From positions 248,001-312,000 of the forward strand of contig NZ_JGZK01000001.1 in the NCBI RefSeq assembly GCF_000741695.1: 64,000 nt of DNA, in the 5' to 3' direction. This document shows, one piece after another, positions 24,945 to 33,633 of this stretch; position 1 is the stretch's first letter, and the number at the start of each line of letters is the position of its first letter. This stretch comes from Bifidobacterium reuteri DSM 23975 (lineage in GTDB: Bacteria; Actinomycetota; Actinomycetes; Actinomycetales; Bifidobacteriaceae). Below the pieces are notes generated by a model that saw only the letters and a program-made list of their open reading frames with translations, had not been told where the DNA came from and ran no database searches. The position numbers were made by a program, and so were the translations under genes.

Positions 24945-26591
24945 ATGATGAACACGACGATGACCATTCCCACACGCAAGAAGCCCGAAGTGCTGGCGCC
25001 AGCCGGCAATCTGAGGGGGCTCAAGACCGCGGTCGATTACGGTGCCGACGCCGTCTACTGCGGCGGCAAGGCGTTCGGCATGCGCTCCGCCCCCAAGAAC
25101 CTGAGCCTCGAGGACTTTGAGGAGGGCTCGCGCTACGCCCATGCGCGCGGCGCCCGCGTGTACGTGACCTGCAACGTACTGCCGCGCAACAACGAGATCG
25201 AGGCGATGCGCGAGTACGTGGGCCAGCTCAAGGACACCGGTGTGGACGCGTTGATCGTCTCCGACATCGGCGTGATGATGATGGCCCGTCAGGTGGCGCC
25301 GAACCTGGAGCTGCACGTCTCCACGCAGGCTGGCGTGACCAATTATCAGGCTGCGAACGCCTTCTATGAGCTGGGTGCCCGCCGTGTGGTGCTGGCCCGC
25401 GAGATGGATCTGCAGGCCGTGCGCGACATCCGCGCCAACATCCCCGACGACCTCGACATCGAGTGCTTCGTCCATGGCGCGATGTGCATGGCCTTCTCCG
25501 GCCGCTGCCTGTTCTCCAACTATCTGACCGGGCGCGACGGCAATCATGCGAATGCGCGCAGCCATGCCGTTGGAAGTATTCGATCGTGGAGGAGAAGCGC
25601 CCCCGGCAAGTACTATCCGATCGAGCAGACCAAGGACGGCGCCTACCTGTTCAATTCGCAGGACATGAACATGCTCGATCACCTGGATGACCTGATCGAC
25701 TCCGGCGCCACCAGCCTCAAGATCGAAGGCCGCGCCAAAAGCGCGTATTACATCGCCGCGATGACCAACGCCTATAAGACCGCGGTCAACGAATACATGG
25801 TGCAGCGCGGGTTCGAATCGGCGGACGGCACGGTTTTGCAGCCGTTCCACGACCGCGTGGTCCGCCCGTCCGATCCCGATTATGCCGAGGTGATGGCCGC
25901 GTTCGGCTCGGATGATGCCGGCGATCAGGTGATGCGCAACGCCGACAAGGCGTTCGCCGGTGTGGCGGACGACGGCTACGAGCGTCCGGGCATCACCGTG
26001 ATAGGACAGTCCGGTGCCGGTGCCGGTGCCGGTGCCGGTGCCGGTGCAGATGTCGTCGCCGTCGCCGAGCCCGACGGCATGAGCGCGCACGCCCGCTCCA
26101 CCCGGCGCAAATCCAACACGGCGGTGGAAGTCATCGAGAGCGATTGGAAGCATGCCGCGGTCCGTCCCGCCCCGCACGTGACGTTGCCCGGATGGCTGCT
26201 TGAGGAGACCGACAAAGTCGCCCATCGCGACTACTCCACTGGGTTCTACTATCCCGAACACAAGGTGACGCAGAACATCGACCGCTCCGCCTACTTCCGC
26301 TCGTGGATGGTGGTGGGGGAGGTGCTGAGCTGGAGCGCCGATGAAGGCGGCCGCGTGACGCTGATGAGCCGCAACAAGATCGAGCCGGGCCAGGAAGTCG
26401 AATTCCTGCTGCCCGGTGAACAGCCGCTGGTGTTCACCGTGCCGGACGCAGGTCTGCGGGATGCCGATGGCCAGCCCGTCCCCGCCATCAACAATCCCGC
26501 GCATGTGTTCTCGATGCCCTGCCCGCACCAGGTGCCGATCAACGCCGCCATCCGCTCCCGCACCAAGAAACCCACGTTGAAAGCCGAATGA
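24945..26591 (+). CDS. U32-family peptidase / tRNA hydroxylation-type protein, with a compensated frameshift
   Basis: This 548-residue protein is of the collagenase-like U32 family (YegQ/TrhP-like), with PEVLAPAGNLRGLKTAVDYGADAVYCGG at the start and IEGRAKSAYYIA later. Homologues act in tRNA or rRNA uridine hydroxylation. Residues about 202-220 are out of frame relative to the family. Reading the +1 frame there gives ECAQPCRWKYSIVEEKRP, the conserved Cys signature. The simplest account is one G lost near 25548 and one C gained in the C-run 25600-25604. If real, the cysteine motif is destroyed; a sequencing error at two homopolymers is equally possible. A (Gly-Ala)6 stretch is encoded by GGTGCC repeats at 26013-26048. 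The stop overlaps the next start (ATGA). Confidence 0.75.
   Translation: MMNTTMTIPTRKKPEVLAPAGNLRGLKTAVDYGADAVYCGGKAFGMRSAPKNLSLEDFEEGSRYAHARGARVYVTCNVLPRNNEIEAMREYVGQLKDTGVDALIVSDIGVMMMARQVAPNLELHVSTQAGVTNYQAANAFYELGARRVVLAREMDLQAVRDIRANIPDDLDIECFVHGAMCMAFSGRCLFSNYLTGRDGNHANARSHAVGSIRSWRRSAPGKYYPIEQTKDGAYLFNSQDMNMLDHLDDLIDSGATSLKIEGRAKSAYYIAAMTNAYKTAVNEYMVQRGFESADGTVLQPFHDRVVRPSDPDYAEVMAAFGSDDAGDQVMRNADKAFAGVADDGYERPGITVIGQSGAGAGAGAGAGADVVAVAEPDGMSAHARSTRRKSNTAVEVIESDWKHAAVRPAPHVTLPGWLLEETDKVAHRDYSTGFYYPEHKVTQNIDRSAYFRSWMVVGEVLSWSADEGGRVTLMSRNKIEPGQEVEFLLPGEQPLVFTVPDAGLRDADGQPVPAINNPAHVFSMPCPHQVPINAAIRSRTKKPTLKAE
26013..26048 (+). repeat. Hexanucleotide GGTGCC repeat inside the U32 gene
   Basis: Five GGTGCC units followed by GGTGCA encode alternating Gly-Ala in a non-conserved linker of the U32 protein. 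Length changes by whole units would keep the frame. Confidence 0.9.
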
Positions 26592-27631
26592 CCATGACCG
26601 AATACAGCGACGAAATCCTTGACTCCAACGCCATCAGCTCCACCGACCGTGAAGGTCGCCCGATTCCGGTGACCATCCCGATCGCATTGGCTCCCGGTGT
26701 CAAGGTGGTCTACACCACCAGACTCGGCGGCCTCAGCGCAGGCGACTGGGGCAACCTCAACCTCGGCGGCAAATCCGGCGACGAGCCAGAGGCCGTGCTG
26801 TCCAACCGCATCGCGCTCGCCGAAGCGATCGGCGCGCCGCTGTCCCTGGTGTCCCAGATGCATTCCGGCGTCGCAGTGGACGTCGATACCGACGAATACG
26901 CCGTGAACACCGATTTCGGTTTCGACGGTTCCGGTACGCATCATGCGCTGTCTGCCGCGGGACTCGTTGCCGATGAGGCGACCGGAAACACCGATGCCGA
27001 ACACGGCGGTGCCGTGGTCATTGACGCCGACGGCCAGGTCTCCGCCCGGCGAGGCATCGCGTTGGGCATGTTCGCCGCTGACTGCCTGCCGGTATTGATG
27101 GCCGACCCGGTGGCCGGCATCATCGGCGCCGCGCATTGCGGACGCCGCGGTCTGGAACGCGGCATCATCGGCGCCACGGTGGAATTGATGAAGCTCAAAG
27201 GTGCCGAGCCGAGCCGCATCGTGGCCACATTGGGCCCGCGCATCTGCGGCGACTGCTATGAGGTGGGCGATGACATCGCCGATCAGTTCGTCAAGAGATT
27301 CCCCCTGACCAAGACCCAAACCCGCTTCGGTGGAGCGGGCATCGACATAGCCGAGGCCGCGATGATCGATCTGGCGTTCGCGGGCGTTCATCAGGTCGTC
27401 GATTCGATGCCGCGCGTGCACGCCGCCACCGAATATCTGGAAGAAGACACCGAACTGGCCGAACTGTGCCGTACTGATGGCGAGGGACCGGCGGCGCTCG
27501 CCGAACGCATCGCCCATATCAACCGCAGCATGTGCACGCTCGAAAACCCGCTCTGGTATTCGCATCGCCGCGCCTCGCTGGCGGGCAAGTCCCACGAAGG
27601 CCGCATGCTTGCTCTCGTCGTGCGCGAATAG
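26588..27631 (+). CDS. pgeF: Laccase-domain protein, PgeF/YfiH family
   Basis: This 347-residue protein belongs to the multicopper-oxidase-like YfiH family (peptidoglycan editing factor/purine nucleosidase-type). It has the three metal-ligand segments: QMHSG (His), AADCLPVL (Cys) and AAHCGRRG (His). The E. coli relative PgeF corrects peptidoglycan precursors, and other members act on purine nucleosides. The start overlaps the U32 stop (ATGA), indicating translational coupling; a second ATG follows two codons later. The function in this organism is inferred by family only. Confidence 0.82.
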   Translation: MTMTEYSDEILDSNAISSTDREGRPIPVTIPIALAPGVKVVYTTRLGGLSAGDWGNLNLGGKSGDEPEAVLSNRIALAEAIGAPLSLVSQMHSGVAVDVDTDEYAVNTDFGFDGSGTHHALSAAGLVADEATGNTDAEHGGAVVIDADGQVSARRGIALGMFAADCLPVLMADPVAGIIGAAHCGRRGLERGIIGATVELMKLKGAEPSRIVATLGPRICGDCYEVGDDIADQFVKRFPLTKTQTRFGGAGIDIAEAAMIDLAFAGVHQVVDSMPRVHAATEYLEEDTELAELCRTDGEGPAALAERIAHINRSMCTLENPLWYSHRRASLAGKSHEGRMLALVVRE

Positions 27632-27765
27632 TGCACGGACGATGCACGAATAGCACATGCGCAATGTGTGGATAGTGCACGAATCACGAGCACATTCGGT
27701 AAAGAATGTAAAGAATAGAGTGACGCAGGTCACGAACGGGTATCCCTCACCCTACGGTGGTGCCT

Positions 27766-28662
27766 ATGACTGAGAGAGAAATCGATACTTCCACCATGCG
27801 CGCGTCTGCGCACGCGACTGTGCAGACGTCTGCGCAATCGTCGTCTGCCGGCCAAGCTGCGACCACGCAATCCACACCGGTGGTGGCCGTGGTGCTCGCC
27901 GCGGGATTCGGCACGCGATTCGACCCCGACAACCCCAAGCAACTGGTGTCTGTGGGCGGCAAGCCTATCGTGTGCTGGAGCATCGAGGCGTTCGAGCGAT
28001 GCGCACGCGTGAGCGATATCGTCGTGGTGGTCAACAGCAGAGTGCGCTCCCAGGTCGAATCGCTGATCGACCAGCGGGGATACGCCAAGGTGCGTGTGGT
28101 GATCGACGGCGGTGCCGAACGTGTGGATTCCACTGCCGCGGCCCTGGACATGTTGGCTCAGGCCGGAATCCCGGATGACGCCAAGATTCTCATCCATGAC
28201 GCCGTGCGTCCGTTCGTCCAGCAGTCGGCGATCGATGGATCCATCGACGCGCTCGACCAGTTCAAAGCCGCCACCGTGGCCTATGCGTCAACGGACACCG
28301 TGCTGCTCACCGAGGATCTGGGCGACCTCAAAGTGGTCAGGTCTGTGCCGGACCGTCCGAACACGTTCCGCGCGCAGACGCCGCAGTCCTTCCGGTTCTC
28401 CACAATCCGCAAGGCCTATGAGCTCGCCGCCGCCGACCCGGACTTCCATCCCACCGACGATACGCGCGTGGTGGTGGACTACCTGCCGAACGAACCGGTG
28501 GCCATCGTCTCCGGCGCGGAGACCAACCTCAAGATCACCACGCTGGAGGACATCCCCACCGCCGAGCGCATCGCCGAGGAGATCGAGGGCCGCGACCCGA
28601 AGGAGGAGGCCCGCGCGCGCATGCATGCGCTGCTTGCCCAGGCCGCGGGCCAGATGCGGTAG
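27766..28662 (+). CDS. ispD: 2-C-methyl-D-erythritol 4-phosphate cytidylyltransferase
   Basis: IspD makes CDP-methylerythritol in the MEP isoprenoid pathway. The nucleotide-binding start VVAVVLAAGFGTRFDPDNPKQ begins near residue 39 and is followed by GGKPIVCWSIEAF, LIHDAVRPFV and DTVLLTED. An N-terminal Ser/Ala/Gln-rich extension of about 38 residues precedes the catalytic domain, and a C-terminal tail of about 20 follows. The ATG at 27766 was chosen over two GTG codons just upstream; no ribosome site is obvious for either. Confidence 0.92.
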   Translation: MTEREIDTSTMRASAHATVQTSAQSSSAGQAATTQSTPVVAVVLAAGFGTRFDPDNPKQLVSVGGKPIVCWSIEAFERCARVSDIVVVVNSRVRSQVESLIDQRGYAKVRVVIDGGAERVDSTAAALDMLAQAGIPDDAKILIHDAVRPFVQQSAIDGSIDALDQFKAATVAYASTDTVLLTEDLGDLKVVRSVPDRPNTFRAQTPQSFRFSTIRKAYELAAADPDFHPTDDTRVVVDYLPNEPVAIVSGAETNLKITTLEDIPTAERIAEEIEGRDPKEEARARMHALLAQAAGQMR

Positions 28663-28686
28663 TCGCAGGCGGCTACACTGTGTGAT

Positions 28687-29364
28687 ATGCGTGAACTCAA
28701 TGTGGTGATATCCGGATTCGACCATTATGCTGACGTGGACATCAACCCTGCATACGAGGTGCCCAAGGCGATCGCCGAACGAGGCCTTGGAGAGCCGTCC
28801 GGACCGGACGACGTGCTCAACGAAGTTCAAGTCAAGGTTCACGCGGTCAGCCTTCCGGTGAGTTTCGCCAAGGCCTGGCCCATGCTGAAGGAAGGCATCG
28901 AAGCCGTACAGCCGGATATCGTCATCGCCACAGGGCTCAAGCATTCCGCCCGCAGCGTGATGCTTGAGCGTTGCGCCACAAATCTGATGGATACAGAGCG
29001 CCCGGATGCCGACAATGTGATTCCGCGCCGCAAGCCCATTGACCCGAACGGTCCTGCGGCCTATTGGACCCGACTGCCGTTGCGCTCGATTCTGCAGGAT
29101 TTCACCGATGACTCCATCGCTGCATCTCTGAGCTCCGATGCCGGCACATTCGTATGCAATTCGCTGTTCTACAACCTGCTCAATTGGATGGATACGCAAG
29201 ACCGCGTGCTTGGCGGATTCGTCAGCTTCCCGCCGGTACGTCCCGAGCAGTCGTCGCAGCATGGTCTGCCGCTTGAGCAGCAGATCGAGGCCGGGCGTGA
29301 CGTGGTGCGCGAAACCGTGCGCTACTATCTCAACCCCTCCAGTTCGGACATTCTCATCGCCTGA
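28687..29364 (+). CDS. Pyroglutamyl-peptidase I-like protein (C15), catalytic His missing
   Basis: This 225-residue protein has the peptidase C15 fold. In the family a Glu-Cys-His triad removes N-terminal pyroglutamate. Glu94 (VMLERCATN) and Cys157 (GTFVCNSLFYNLL) are 63 residues apart, as in the reference enzymes. The segment that normally reads GFIH-x-P is GFVSFPP, so the catalytic His is Ser (residue 180). The reading frame is intact, and E and C are kept. It could be a non-hydrolytic binding protein, use another His, or be inactive. It lies 24 bp after ispD. Confidence 0.75.
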   Translation: MRELNVVISGFDHYADVDINPAYEVPKAIAERGLGEPSGPDDVLNEVQVKVHAVSLPVSFAKAWPMLKEGIEAVQPDIVIATGLKHSARSVMLERCATNLMDTERPDADNVIPRRKPIDPNGPAAYWTRLPLRSILQDFTDDSIAASLSSDAGTFVCNSLFYNLLNWMDTQDRVLGGFVSFPPVRPEQSSQHGLPLEQQIEAGRDVVRETVRYYLNPSSSDILIA

Positions 29365-29377
29365 ACGCGCAGGACCC

Positions 29378-29419
29378 GCCGCGGTGTAGCCATGGTCACC
29401 ATGACCTTGTTGCCGCGGC
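29378..29419. terminator. Hairpin after the C15 peptidase-like gene
   Basis: GCCGCGG (29378-29384) pairs with CCGCGGC (29413-29419), with an inner palindrome ATGGTCACCAT (29392-29402). It lies just after the stop and before the coiled-coil gene; there is no T-run. Confidence 0.45.
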
Positions 29420-29543
29420 AAACTAGAACATCGTTCGCACGCATTGTAACGATTGCATATCGATGGCTGTATCCATCATCCGTATGCGGTACAGTGCATC
29501 AAGGACAAGCCAAAGGCTATTGGATGTGAAAGGATAATCAGCC

Positions 29544-31016
29544 ATGGTGGATCGTTTCCCGGTGGTGCTGCGAGGATATGACAAAGAGAAGGTCGACTTG
29601 GCGTTCGACGCCGCCCAGAACAGCCTGAACCAGGCTCAGAAGACGTTGGCCAGCATGCGTGAGCAGATTGCCGCGGACGATGATCGCATCTTGCAGTTGC
29701 AGGCGCAGTTGCAGGAGGAGCGCAACAAGAAGCCACAGAAGAACAGCTTCGCATCGCTCGGCGCCAACGCGCAGCAGATGCTCGCCTCCGCCGAACAGAC
29801 CAGCACCGAGCTGCTGAACCGCGCCAAGCAGGACGCCTCCGCCACTCGTATGGCCGCCCAGGCCCAGGCGGAAACGCTGCTCAACAATGCCAAACTGGAT
29901 GCACAGCACATCCTCGACGACGCCAACGCCAAGGCATCCTCCATCCTGCAGAACGCCACCACCCAGGCCGGCTCCCTGACCTCTTCGGCCAAGCAGGAGA
30001 CCAATCAGCTGCGTTCCGAGACCACCAAGAACATCACCGAGCAGCGTCAGGCCGTGGAACTTGAGCTGAGCAACGCACGCGAGGAGCACAACAAGAAGCT
30101 GTCCTCCGAGCGCGCCTCCCAGGAACGCGAGCTGGCGGACATGAAGGCCGAGGCCACCGCCAAGATCGCCGCGCAGCGCAAGGCCGCGAACGAGGAGATC
30201 TCCAAGCTCAAGTCCGATTCCAACGATCAGATCGAGGCCGCGCTTGCGGAGGCGAACAAGAAGCTCGCCGATGTGCGTGAACAGGTCTCCAAGATGATGA
30301 CCGAGGCGCAGCGCAAGGCCGGTGAGATCATTGATGCCGCCAAGTCCAAGGCCCAGGAGATCACCGACGAGGCCGAGGTCAGCCGTACGAATACCATCAG
30401 CCAAGTCAGCGCCGAAGTCGAGCAGATCCGCAACGATATCGCCGCCCAGCAGGACGAGGCCACCAAGAAGGTCAATGAACTGTTGCAGCACTTGGAGGAG
30501 CGTCGCGAGGCAGCCAAGAAGGAGGCCGACGAGCTGGTGGGGCAGGCCAAGACCACCCGCGAAGAAGCCGATTCCTATGCAGCGAACAAGCGTCAGGAAG
30601 CGGATGCCCAGGCTGCCGCCATCGTGCATAAGGCCGGTGCGGACGCTGACGCCCAGGTGGCGGAGCGTCGCGCTGCCGCCCAGAGCGAGCTGGACAGCCT
30701 GACCAAGCACATCGCCGATCTTCAGGAGCGTGAGGCCACGATCACCCAGCGCGTTTCCGAACTGCGCTCTATGTTCGCCCAGGCCTTCTCCGGATTCGCG
30801 TTCGAGGCCACCAAGAACGCGGCCGAAACGTCGCTGCCGGTGGTCAATCCGGTGCCGGCACCGGTGGAAGGCGAAACCGTGACCGAGCCGGCCAAGGCCG
30901 TCGCCGAGGAGTCAGATGCTGCGCCTGCCGAGCAGTCGAACGAGGCCGAGGCTGCGAACGAGGCCGCTGTGTCCGCCGACGAACAGCCCACCGTGGCCAT
31001 CGCGGAACAGCAGTGA
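29544..31016 (+). CDS. DivIVA-like coiled-coil protein
   Basis: This 490-residue protein opens with FPVVLRGYDKEKVDLAFD, which resembles the N-terminal membrane-binding segment of DivIVA/Wag31-type proteins. Residues about 20-420 are almost continuous heptad-like coiled coil rich in Ala, Glu, Gln and Lys. The last 80 residues are Pro/Glu/Ala-rich and disordered. In actinobacteria such scaffolds (DivIVA, Scy) organise cell poles or septa. It is larger than typical DivIVA. A terminator at 31123 ends the unit. Confidence 0.7.
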   Translation: MVDRFPVVLRGYDKEKVDLAFDAAQNSLNQAQKTLASMREQIAADDDRILQLQAQLQEERNKKPQKNSFASLGANAQQMLASAEQTSTELLNRAKQDASATRMAAQAQAETLLNNAKLDAQHILDDANAKASSILQNATTQAGSLTSSAKQETNQLRSETTKNITEQRQAVELELSNAREEHNKKLSSERASQERELADMKAEATAKIAAQRKAANEEISKLKSDSNDQIEAALAEANKKLADVREQVSKMMTEAQRKAGEIIDAAKSKAQEITDEAEVSRTNTISQVSAEVEQIRNDIAAQQDEATKKVNELLQHLEERREAAKKEADELVGQAKTTREEADSYAANKRQEADAQAAAIVHKAGADADAQVAERRAAAQSELDSLTKHIADLQEREATITQRVSELRSMFAQAFSGFAFEATKNAAETSLPVVNPVPAPVEGETVTEPAKAVAEESDAAPAEQSNEAEAANEAAVSADEQPTVAIAEQQ

Positions 31017-31122
31017 GCGTGGTTACGGTCCTCGAAGAGTGCCTCACCGAGGCTCTTACCGAGTGCTGCATAGCCGTTGACAGCCATTGATGACTACTGA
31101 TATGGTTCGTTGACCATTGCCA

Positions 31123-31147
31123 AGCCCGGCCAGGTGCCGGGCTTTCG
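31123..31147 (+). terminator. Terminator after DivIVA-like gene
   Basis: AGCCCGGC (31123-31130) pairs with GCCGGGCT (31136-31143) around CAGGT, followed by TTCG. The T-run is short. Confidence 0.7.
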
Positions 31148-31158
31148 CATATCTGTAC

Positions 31159-31425
31159 ACAAAATACCTGCAAACCTCCATCGTGGATCGTGTTGCAGGT
31201 CGTGCTGCAGGTCTTTTGTGTCTATTTATGGCCTATTACGGGGACATGATATGCGCTGTTCCGCTGAATGCAGGTAAAACAGAGACATTTCAGCAGAACG
31301 CTGCAGGTAATACAGGTACATGAAAAGGGGGTGCAGGTAATTTGTGTCTCAATAGAGCCGGTTGTTGAGCGTACGGAAGCACAAAATACCTGCAGCCGGT
31401 TACACAGGTATACAAAATACCTGCA
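31159..31425. repeat. Array of eight ACAAAATACCTGCA-type motifs with fixed spacing (family 1, locus Y)
   Basis: Copies in TGCAGG orientation start at 31194, 31206, 31269, 31302 and 31332. Copies in CCTGCA orientation end at 31172, 31394 and 31425. From 31425 leftward to 31206 the intervals are 31, 62, 30, 33 and 63, the same series as the array at 18203-18424, and with the same relative orientations in mirror image. The sequences between motifs are unrelated. Here the consensus flank is ACAAAATA or TATTTTGT, against TGTTTTA at the other locus. Confidence 0.85.
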
Positions 31426-31562
31426 GCTGATGTGCGGAAGCCTTTTACGGTCGGCCGGCTACACTGCTAGAGACAAGAACTTGCGGCACCTGTGCGTTGA
31501 GCCGGGTGCCGCAATCGTTGTAACACGCGCCACAAGCGCACCAATCCGAAGAAGGAGTAGAC

Positions 31563-32912
31563 ATGAGTGAACTCTCGCCTCTGACCGGCGAAGCGTTGCA
31601 CGCCCTGCGTGACGAATTCGACGCCGACGGCACCAACCGTCTGGCCATGAACGCGGTGACCGCCGCCGGTATCGAGAAGGTGGCGCGCAACTACGACCGC
31701 GCACGTCTGCTGCAGCGTCGTTTCTCCACCGTGGTCGACAACGGCGAAGCCACCCATCAGGACCGTTCCGGCCGTTGCTGGCTGTTCAGCTCGTTGAACG
31801 TGGCCCGTTTCATCGCCAAGAAGAACATGAACCTCAAGGAGTTCGAGTTCTCCCAGAACTATGCGATGTACTACGACAAGCTCGAGCGCGTCAACTACTT
31901 CCTCAAGGATGTGGCCGCACTGGTGGCAGCCGGCGAACCTGCCGACTCCCGTCTGATGCAGCATCTGCTCGCCGACGTGATGGGCGACGGTGGCCAGTGG
32001 ACGATGGCCATGAATGTGTACAAGAAGTATGGCGCCGTGCCGAAGGACCTGTTCCCGGAGACCGAATCCTCCAAGAACACCGGTGCGATGAACACCCAGC
32101 TGCGCCACCTGCTGCACACCGCCGTGGCGCACCTGTATGCGGCGGCCGGCGATCAGGCCAAGACCGACGAGATCGTGGCCGAGACCACCGCTGCCGGACA
32201 CCGCATCCTGACCATTCACCTCGGTGAGCCGCCGGTCTCCTTCGACTGGGAGTGGACCGACGCCGACGGCGAGTTCCATCGCGACGGCGAGATCACGCCG
32301 GTCGAATTCTGGCAGAAGTACGTGGGCCCGGCCGGCCTTGAAGACTACGTGTGCCTCGTGGACGACCCGCGCGCCGAACACGCCAAGGGCAAGAAGATCG
32401 GCATCGAACACCTGGGCAACGTTGCCGGTGGAGACGCGACCGAATACCTCAACGTGCCGAACCAGTTCATGAAGGACTGCGTGCGCAAGATCCTGGTCGA
32501 ACAGGGCATCCCGGTCTGGTTCGGTGCTGATTGCCACCCGTTCATGGACCGCGAGAACGGCTCCTGGGCCACCGACCTGTTCGAGTACGGCAAGGTGTAC
32601 GACGTGGACTTCGACCTCGACAAGGAGGCCCGCGTGCGCTTCGCCGATTCCGCGATGAACCACGCCATGGCCTTCGCCGGTGTGGACGTCGCCGATGACG
32701 GCACCACGACCCGCCGCTGGCGCGTGGAGAATTCCTGGGGTGCAAAGATCGCCGACAAGGGCTACTTCACCATGTCCGACGACTGGTTCACCGAGTACGT
32801 CTACGAGGTGGCGGTTCCGAAGGCCATGCTCCCCGAGGAGTATCAGAAGGCCCTAGAAGAGCCTGCCACCATGCTCCCCGCATGGGATCCGATGGGCGCA
32901 TTGGCTAAGTAG
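31563..32912 (+). CDS. pepC: Aminopeptidase C (bleomycin hydrolase family)
   Basis: This 449-residue cytosolic cysteine peptidase (family C1B) trims N-terminal residues from peptides, usually as a hexamer. The catalytic Cys lies in DRSGRCWLFSSLNVARF (about residue 75). The His lies in SAMNHAMAFAGVD and the Asn in WRVENSWGAKIADKGYF. The length fits the family. AAGGAG precedes the ATG. The 3' end of the gene forms part of a hairpin, and its last 13 bases recur 280 bp downstream. Confidence 0.95.
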   Translation: MSELSPLTGEALHALRDEFDADGTNRLAMNAVTAAGIEKVARNYDRARLLQRRFSTVVDNGEATHQDRSGRCWLFSSLNVARFIAKKNMNLKEFEFSQNYAMYYDKLERVNYFLKDVAALVAAGEPADSRLMQHLLADVMGDGGQWTMAMNVYKKYGAVPKDLFPETESSKNTGAMNTQLRHLLHTAVAHLYAAAGDQAKTDEIVAETTAAGHRILTIHLGEPPVSFDWEWTDADGEFHRDGEITPVEFWQKYVGPAGLEDYVCLVDDPRAEHAKGKKIGIEHLGNVAGGDATEYLNVPNQFMKDCVRKILVEQGIPVWFGADCHPFMDRENGSWATDLFEYGKVYDVDFDLDKEARVRFADSAMNHAMAFAGVDVADDGTTTRRWRVENSWGAKIADKGYFTMSDDWFTEYVYEVAVPKAMLPEEYQKALEEPATMLPAWDPMGALAK

Positions 32913-33188
32913 CGCGCGAAGCGCGCATCAGCCAATGCGAAAAGCCGGGAATAGAAAACAACCCAGTGGGTTGTTTTCCCGGCTTCCGGCCGACAGGCCG
33001 GCGGTGGGCGCGGAGCGCGCTTGCGTGAAACGCAAGCGCGCCTGAGCCGACGCGCCGTTGAGTGGAAAGCCCGGTGGGCTTTCCACAGGCGCGGCTCGGG
33101 GCCGATAGGCCACGAGGAACGGCGAAGGTAATGCTGAGTGCCGCCGTAGGCGGCTCCGTTCTTGCAGGGCGCGGAGCGCATTGGCTAA
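32896..33188. repeat. Hairpin-dense element downstream of pepC bounded by 13-bp direct repeats
   Basis: GCGCATTGGCTAA occurs at 32896-32908, covering the last pepC codons, and again at 33176-33188. Between them lie successive perfect stems: CGCATTGGCT with AGCCAATGCG (32897-32939), AAGCCGGGA with TCCCGGCTT enclosing an ACAACCC/GGGTTGT stem (32942-32985), a 12-bp stem with GAA loop (33015-33041) and an 11-bp stem GTGGAAAGCCC-GGT-GGGCTTTCCAC (33062-33086). No open reading frame is credible. It looks like a non-autonomous element or structured RNA. Confidence 0.75.
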
Positions 33189-33633
33189 CAAGTGGTCCGT
33201 CTCGTAATTGTCTGAGTGGTGTTGGCCCCTCTGACGACTACCCCTCAGTCGGCTACGCCGACAGCTCGTCCTGCAAATTCGGACGCGCTACGCGCGCATT
33301 CAACTGGCTCGCCTGTCGGCTCGCACAGCACCTACAAACAGCTTCGCTGTTTGCTTCACGGTGCTGTCCTGACAAGGGGAGCCATACAAGCCGTATCGGC
33401 CCCCTCTGACGGAGGGGGCTGTCAGCGAAGCTGACTGGGGGAGAGACACGAGAAGAGTGCTCAATTATTAGTGAGACAGACCGCTAGTATGCCTAAGCCG
33501 CCGGCCCGCCACCCAACCCGCAAACGTCCGGCCGTCCACAAAACGGCCGGACGTTTCCATATCGGCAGACGCACAGGTAGACTTACGTTTTCGCATGCTT
33601 GAATCATTCGGAGAGCAAGAGAGGAGAGTCGGC
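33189..33633. other. Intergenic region with bifidobacterial hairpin repeats before the first DAHP synthase
   Basis: Copies of the CTCCC/GGGAG-GCTGTC-GACTGAGGGG repeat family lie here in both orientations: one reading leftward near 33224-33272, one near 33325-33375 and one rightward near 33397-33443. Short stems such as AACAGC-TTC-GCTGTT also occur. The last 170 bp before 33634 hold the probable promoter and leader. No gene is seen. Confidence 0.65.

Larger units (their letters stand above)
31017..31562. other. Intergenic region before pepC
   Basis: This 546-bp stretch has no credible gene. It holds a terminator (31123-31147), a motif array (31159-31425) and about 130 bp with the probable pepC promoter and leader. 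Confidence 0.7.
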
